NCBI GenBank assembly: GCA_027365345.1
Contig: DAHXNO010000098.1
Location: 1-40,069 of the forward strand
DNA from: Granulicella sp.
Lineage (GTDB): Bacteria; Acidobacteriota; Terriglobia; Terriglobales; Acidobacteriaceae
Length of the DNA: 40,069 nt
Direction of reading: 5' to 3'
Positions 37,676-40,069 of the stretch are shown in pieces (the stretch's first letter is position 1; each line of letters starts with the position of its first letter). The notes beneath the pieces are model-generated. The model did no database searches. It was not told the origin of the DNA and was given only the letters and a program-made list of their open reading frames with translations. The position numbers were made by a program, and so were the translations under genes.

Positions 37676-38059
37676 GTTTATTGGGATGGTTACTGGAGGG
37701 GAGCAGGCTGGCTGAACACCTCCTATTTCGCGCTGAAGGGGCTTGAGCAATACGGCTATACTGAGGTCGCAGAGGCCATGCGCTCCCGGCTGCTGGGCTG
37801 GGTTGCGCGAGATAGTTCGATTCGGGAATACTACGACTCCAGGGACGGCAAAGGATACGGGTTGCGGGATTTCGGTTGGTCCGCAGCCTTCACCCTCGCC
37901 TTGATTCTGGACTGGAACAACAACAATTTAACCTGGCTTTTTACGGATCACATAGTTGCTCCATCAACCGCTCTCGCTTCTCCCCGCCGCTCCGATGGCA
38001 AACGGTTACATTACATCGGTCGGCTCCCCTTTCCGTCTTCACGAATTTGCCCTGTGTGA
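37676..38059 (+). pseudogene. GH63/GH37-like glycosidase C-terminal remnant
   Basis: The end of an (alpha/alpha)6-barrel glycosidase of the MGH1/GH63/trehalase type. Seen are VYWDGYWRGAGWLNTSYFAL, KGLEQYGY, and IREYYDSRDGKGYGLRDFGW followed by SAAFTLALILDWNN. The first several hundred residues, including most of the active site, are missing. The upstream frame to 37559 is antisense to the Abi remnant. The tail after DWNN reads into non-homologous sequence, ending 12 bases before the GH27 gene. Confidence 0.7.
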
Positions 38060-38070
38060 GAGGTTTGAAC

Positions 38071-39294
38071 ATGCGTATGTCTCTTTTGCTGGTTCCGTTT
38101 CTCCTTGCTTTCCTACAGCCCGCAGTTTCACAGCAAGGGGGTGGCAGCACGTCTCCCAGTTCCCTTGCGGTTGCCGCCACGCCGCCTATGGGGTGGAATA
38201 GCTGGAACTACTTTGCGGGCAGGGTCAACGATGCCGACGTTCGCGCCGCCGCCGATTCCATGGTCTCCAGCGGGATGAGAGACGCCGGCTACACCTACAT
38301 CAACATTGACGACACGTGGGAGGGCCAGCGCGATGCCCAGGGCTTTATCCATTCCAACAGCAAATTCCCTGACATGGCGGCGCTGGCCGCCTATGTCCAC
38401 TCCAAAGGCCTGAAGCTGGGCATCTACTCCTCGCCTGGCCCTAAAACCTGCGCCGGCTTCGAAGGCAGCTACGGCCATGTTCAACAGGATGCCGACACCT
38501 ACGCCAAATGGGGTATCGACTACGTGAAATATGACCTGTGTAGTTTTGGCGGCGTGATGAAGAAGGAGGCGCCCGATGATCCGGCCCAGCAGATGCGGCT
38601 GATGGAGGCAGCCTATGCGAAGATGCACCAGGCCCTGCAACACACCGGCAGGCCGATTGTGTTTTCGCTGTGCCAGTATGGCATGGACGCGGTTTGGGAA
38701 TGGGCTCCCTCTGTGGGTGGAAATCTGTGGCGAACCACGGGAGACATCAACCCCCGTTGGGATCGCATCTATGACATTCTGAGCCAGCAGGCTGGACTGG
38801 CGAAATACGCCGGTCCGGGCCACTGGAATGACCCGGATATGCTGGAGGTGGGCAATGGCAATCTTACGATGGCGGAAAACCGCGCTCATTTTTCGATGTG
38901 GGCCATGCTGGCCGCGCCCTTGCTCGCGGGCAACGACCTTGCACAGATGAACCCGGCCATTGTGTCCATTCTTACGAATCGCGATGTCATCGCGATCGAT
39001 CAGGATCGGCTGGGGCAGCAGGCGACCCGAGCGTATACGGATGGAGAAGTGGAGGTGTGGACGCGGCCGCTTTCAGGAGGAGCATTGGCCATTGCCGTGC
39101 TGAACGCGGGCAGCAACCGCTACTCCACGCATCCGTTCCACCTGGACCTGGAACGTCTGCATCTCCGTGGTCCCCAGCAGGCCAAGGATCTCTGGACGGG
39201 CAAAGAGATGACGCTGAGCCAGAATATGCCTCTGGAGATCGGCAGCCACGACATTCTTCTGGTCCGCATCGCCTCTCCGCACTCGATGAGGTAA
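38071..39294 (+). CDS. Secreted GH27 alpha-galactosidase
   Basis: A 407-residue GH27 enzyme with signal peptide (MSLLLVPFLLAFLQPAVS). The barrel has PPMGWNSWNYFAG, YTYINIDDTWEG, LKLGIYSSPGPKTCAGFEGS, the nucleophile D155 in DYVKYDLC, the acid/base D225 in RTTGDINPRW and HWNDPDMLEVGNG, followed by the C-terminal beta domain. It should release terminal alpha-galactose (for example from galactomannan or raffinose sugars). ATG 38071 has GAGAGG seven bases upstream and opens the signal peptide; the frame extends upstream to 37876 across the hydrolase remnant but without a better start. Confidence 0.93.
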   Translation: MRMSLLLVPFLLAFLQPAVSQQGGGSTSPSSLAVAATPPMGWNSWNYFAGRVNDADVRAAADSMVSSGMRDAGYTYINIDDTWEGQRDAQGFIHSNSKFPDMAALAAYVHSKGLKLGIYSSPGPKTCAGFEGSYGHVQQDADTYAKWGIDYVKYDLCSFGGVMKKEAPDDPAQQMRLMEAAYAKMHQALQHTGRPIVFSLCQYGMDAVWEWAPSVGGNLWRTTGDINPRWDRIYDILSQQAGLAKYAGPGHWNDPDMLEVGNGNLTMAENRAHFSMWAMLAAPLLAGNDLAQMNPAIVSILTNRDVIAIDQDRLGQQATRAYTDGEVEVWTRPLSGGALAIAVLNAGSNRYSTHPFHLDLERLHLRGPQQAKDLWTGKEMTLSQNMPLEIGSHDILLVRIASPHSMR

Positions 39295-39937
39295 GAGGAG
39301 CAGGAGGGCGACTGGCTGCTCGCCTGAGTCGCCGGCCCAGCGGCAGCTAGGTTTGAGATGACAGCGTCACGAGAGATGAAGGAGCGAGCCCGAGCCTAAG
39401 TTCCGTTCGGGGCGAGGTACTGGTATGCACCAAATATGGCTTACACGCCGCGGCCTTCTCTTGATCCAGCAGGAAACGAATACGTACATTCAAGACTGAG
39501 CAAGGCATGAGTTCTTGCATCGGAAGGAGATTGTCGATTGCGGGGCTGAATGAGCGTCGCCGAGGGGCGGTCAAGATGGTTCTCGGCGGTGCGACGAGCG
39601 CCGTAACGCCCGTGCAGTGTGAGTTGGCCGAACGCATGGTATAGGGCGCGGTCGATGCGTATCAGCAGGATGGCTGGTTACGGGTACGTGAACGACGGGT
39701 AGGTTCAACGGAGCGAAGCTTGACTTTGTAGGGCGGCCATGCAGATTTCCGGGGTAGCTTTCCAGCGGTCGGGTAGCCGGTCGGGCAGGTCGCTGATGTG
39801 CAGCGTGACGATCCTTTCCCCGCCACCCAAGATGGGGTGCAGATAGCGCTCACAAAACGATTGGGATGGGCGCGATGGAGGTCCTGGTTGCCGATGTTCT
39901 TGCCGAGGCAGGCCTTGAGAGGTTTGATAGTAAAGTA

Positions 39938-39965
39938 CCCCCGGCAGAGCCGGGGGCTTTCTTTT
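39938..39965 (+). terminator. Strong intrinsic terminator-like hairpin
   Basis: CCCCCGGC (39938-39945) and GCCGGGGG (39949-39956) form an 8-bp GC stem with a 3-base AGA loop, flanked by AAAG and CTTTCTTTT. It has the best terminator form in the window, but no gene that it could end was recognised. Confidence 0.65.
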
Positions 39966-39968
39966 GTG

Positions 39969-40035
39969 AGCCGCTCGAAGCGGCTTGAGGGGTCGCTAAC
40001 GCGGCCCCGATTGAGATGCGCCACCTGAAGGTGGC
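39969..40035. repeat. Three further consecutive hairpins
   Basis: AGCCGCT-CGA-AGCGGCT (39969-39985), GGGGTCGC-TAAC-GCGGCCCC (about 39989-40008, one G-T wobble) and GCCACCT-GA-AGGTGGC (40020-40035) follow the terminator-like hairpin closely. Close-packed imperfect palindromes of this kind occur in REP-like elements and at IS200/IS605 ends. Confidence 0.5.
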
Positions 40036-40069
40036 AAGGTCATTTCCAGAGGTTCATCTGATCGATCCG

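Larger units (their letters stand above)
39295..40069. other. Long intergenic end of window, hairpin-rich
   Basis: No gene is supported. A 7-bp stem GGCGACT/AGTCGCC (39307-39333) follows the GH27 stop and may end its transcript. A minus-strand frame reading HPILGGGERIVTLHISDLPD (about 39,780-39,850) looks protein-like but is short, ends in a stop and was not identified. Four hairpins close the window (listed separately). Confidence 0.35.

Noticed and set aside
39662-40024. 120-codon minus-strand frame at the window end
   Set aside because: It runs through the four hairpins and has no recognisable domain; another frame in part of it looks more protein-like, so neither can be called a gene.

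Overview
The window is GC-rich bacterial DNA. Its secreted glycoside hydrolases, DUF4382/DUF5666-type lipoprotein, arginine operon headed by argR and C30-carotenoid cluster most resemble a soil member of the Acidobacteriota (Terriglobia/Acidobacteriaceae). That assignment is inferred from protein style, not from a marker gene. No rRNA, tRNA or CRISPR was seen.

Region 1 (30-6085, minus strand) is a tightly coupled carotenoid operon: crtN-type desaturase, a secreted DUF2141 protein, crtP-type oxidase, crtQ-type glycosyltransferase and crtO-type acyltransferase. All four junctions are 4-base ATGA stop/start overlaps. The order and the protein motifs match the staphyloxanthin route (desaturation, terminal oxidation, glycosylation, acylation); crtM (the C30 synthase) is not in the window. 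An 18-base near-palindrome lies over the crtN ribosome-binding region, and an XRE-cupin regulator is encoded just upstream.

Region 2 (6330-19634) is nitrogen and arginine anabolism: the large subunit of glutamate synthase (minus strand) diverges from argR-argC-argB-argD-argF-argG-argH-argA (plus strand). The argR promoter is unusually clear: TTGACA-17-TATACA, two tandem ARG boxes with the E. coli-like 3-bp spacing, a possible leaderless 10-codon ORF, and a terminator-like hairpin with a T-tract before argR. No argJ or argE is present, so the deacetylation step must be encoded elsewhere.

Region 3 (19717-23225) holds a secreted hypothetical protein, a Met/Ser/Gly-rich lipoprotein and an apparently gene-free stretch.

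Region 4 (23226-39294) is a plant-polysaccharide (hemicellulose-like) locus: GH3, GH31, GH35 and GH27 enzymes with signal peptides, an SDR oxidoreductase, two secreted or outer-membrane proteins of unknown role, and many broken genes. Two of the breaks have the same geometry. A RES-domain toxin remnant abuts a ParE toxin remnant (about 29,315), and an Abi_2 (abortive infection) remnant abuts a GH63/GH37-like remnant (about 37,670). In each case two divergent genes have lost their 5' halves at one point. There is also a frameshifted PaaI-type thioesterase and two related copies of an unrecognised short coding segment. The window ends in a run of four hairpins (39938-40035) that may be the edge of a mobile or repeated element.
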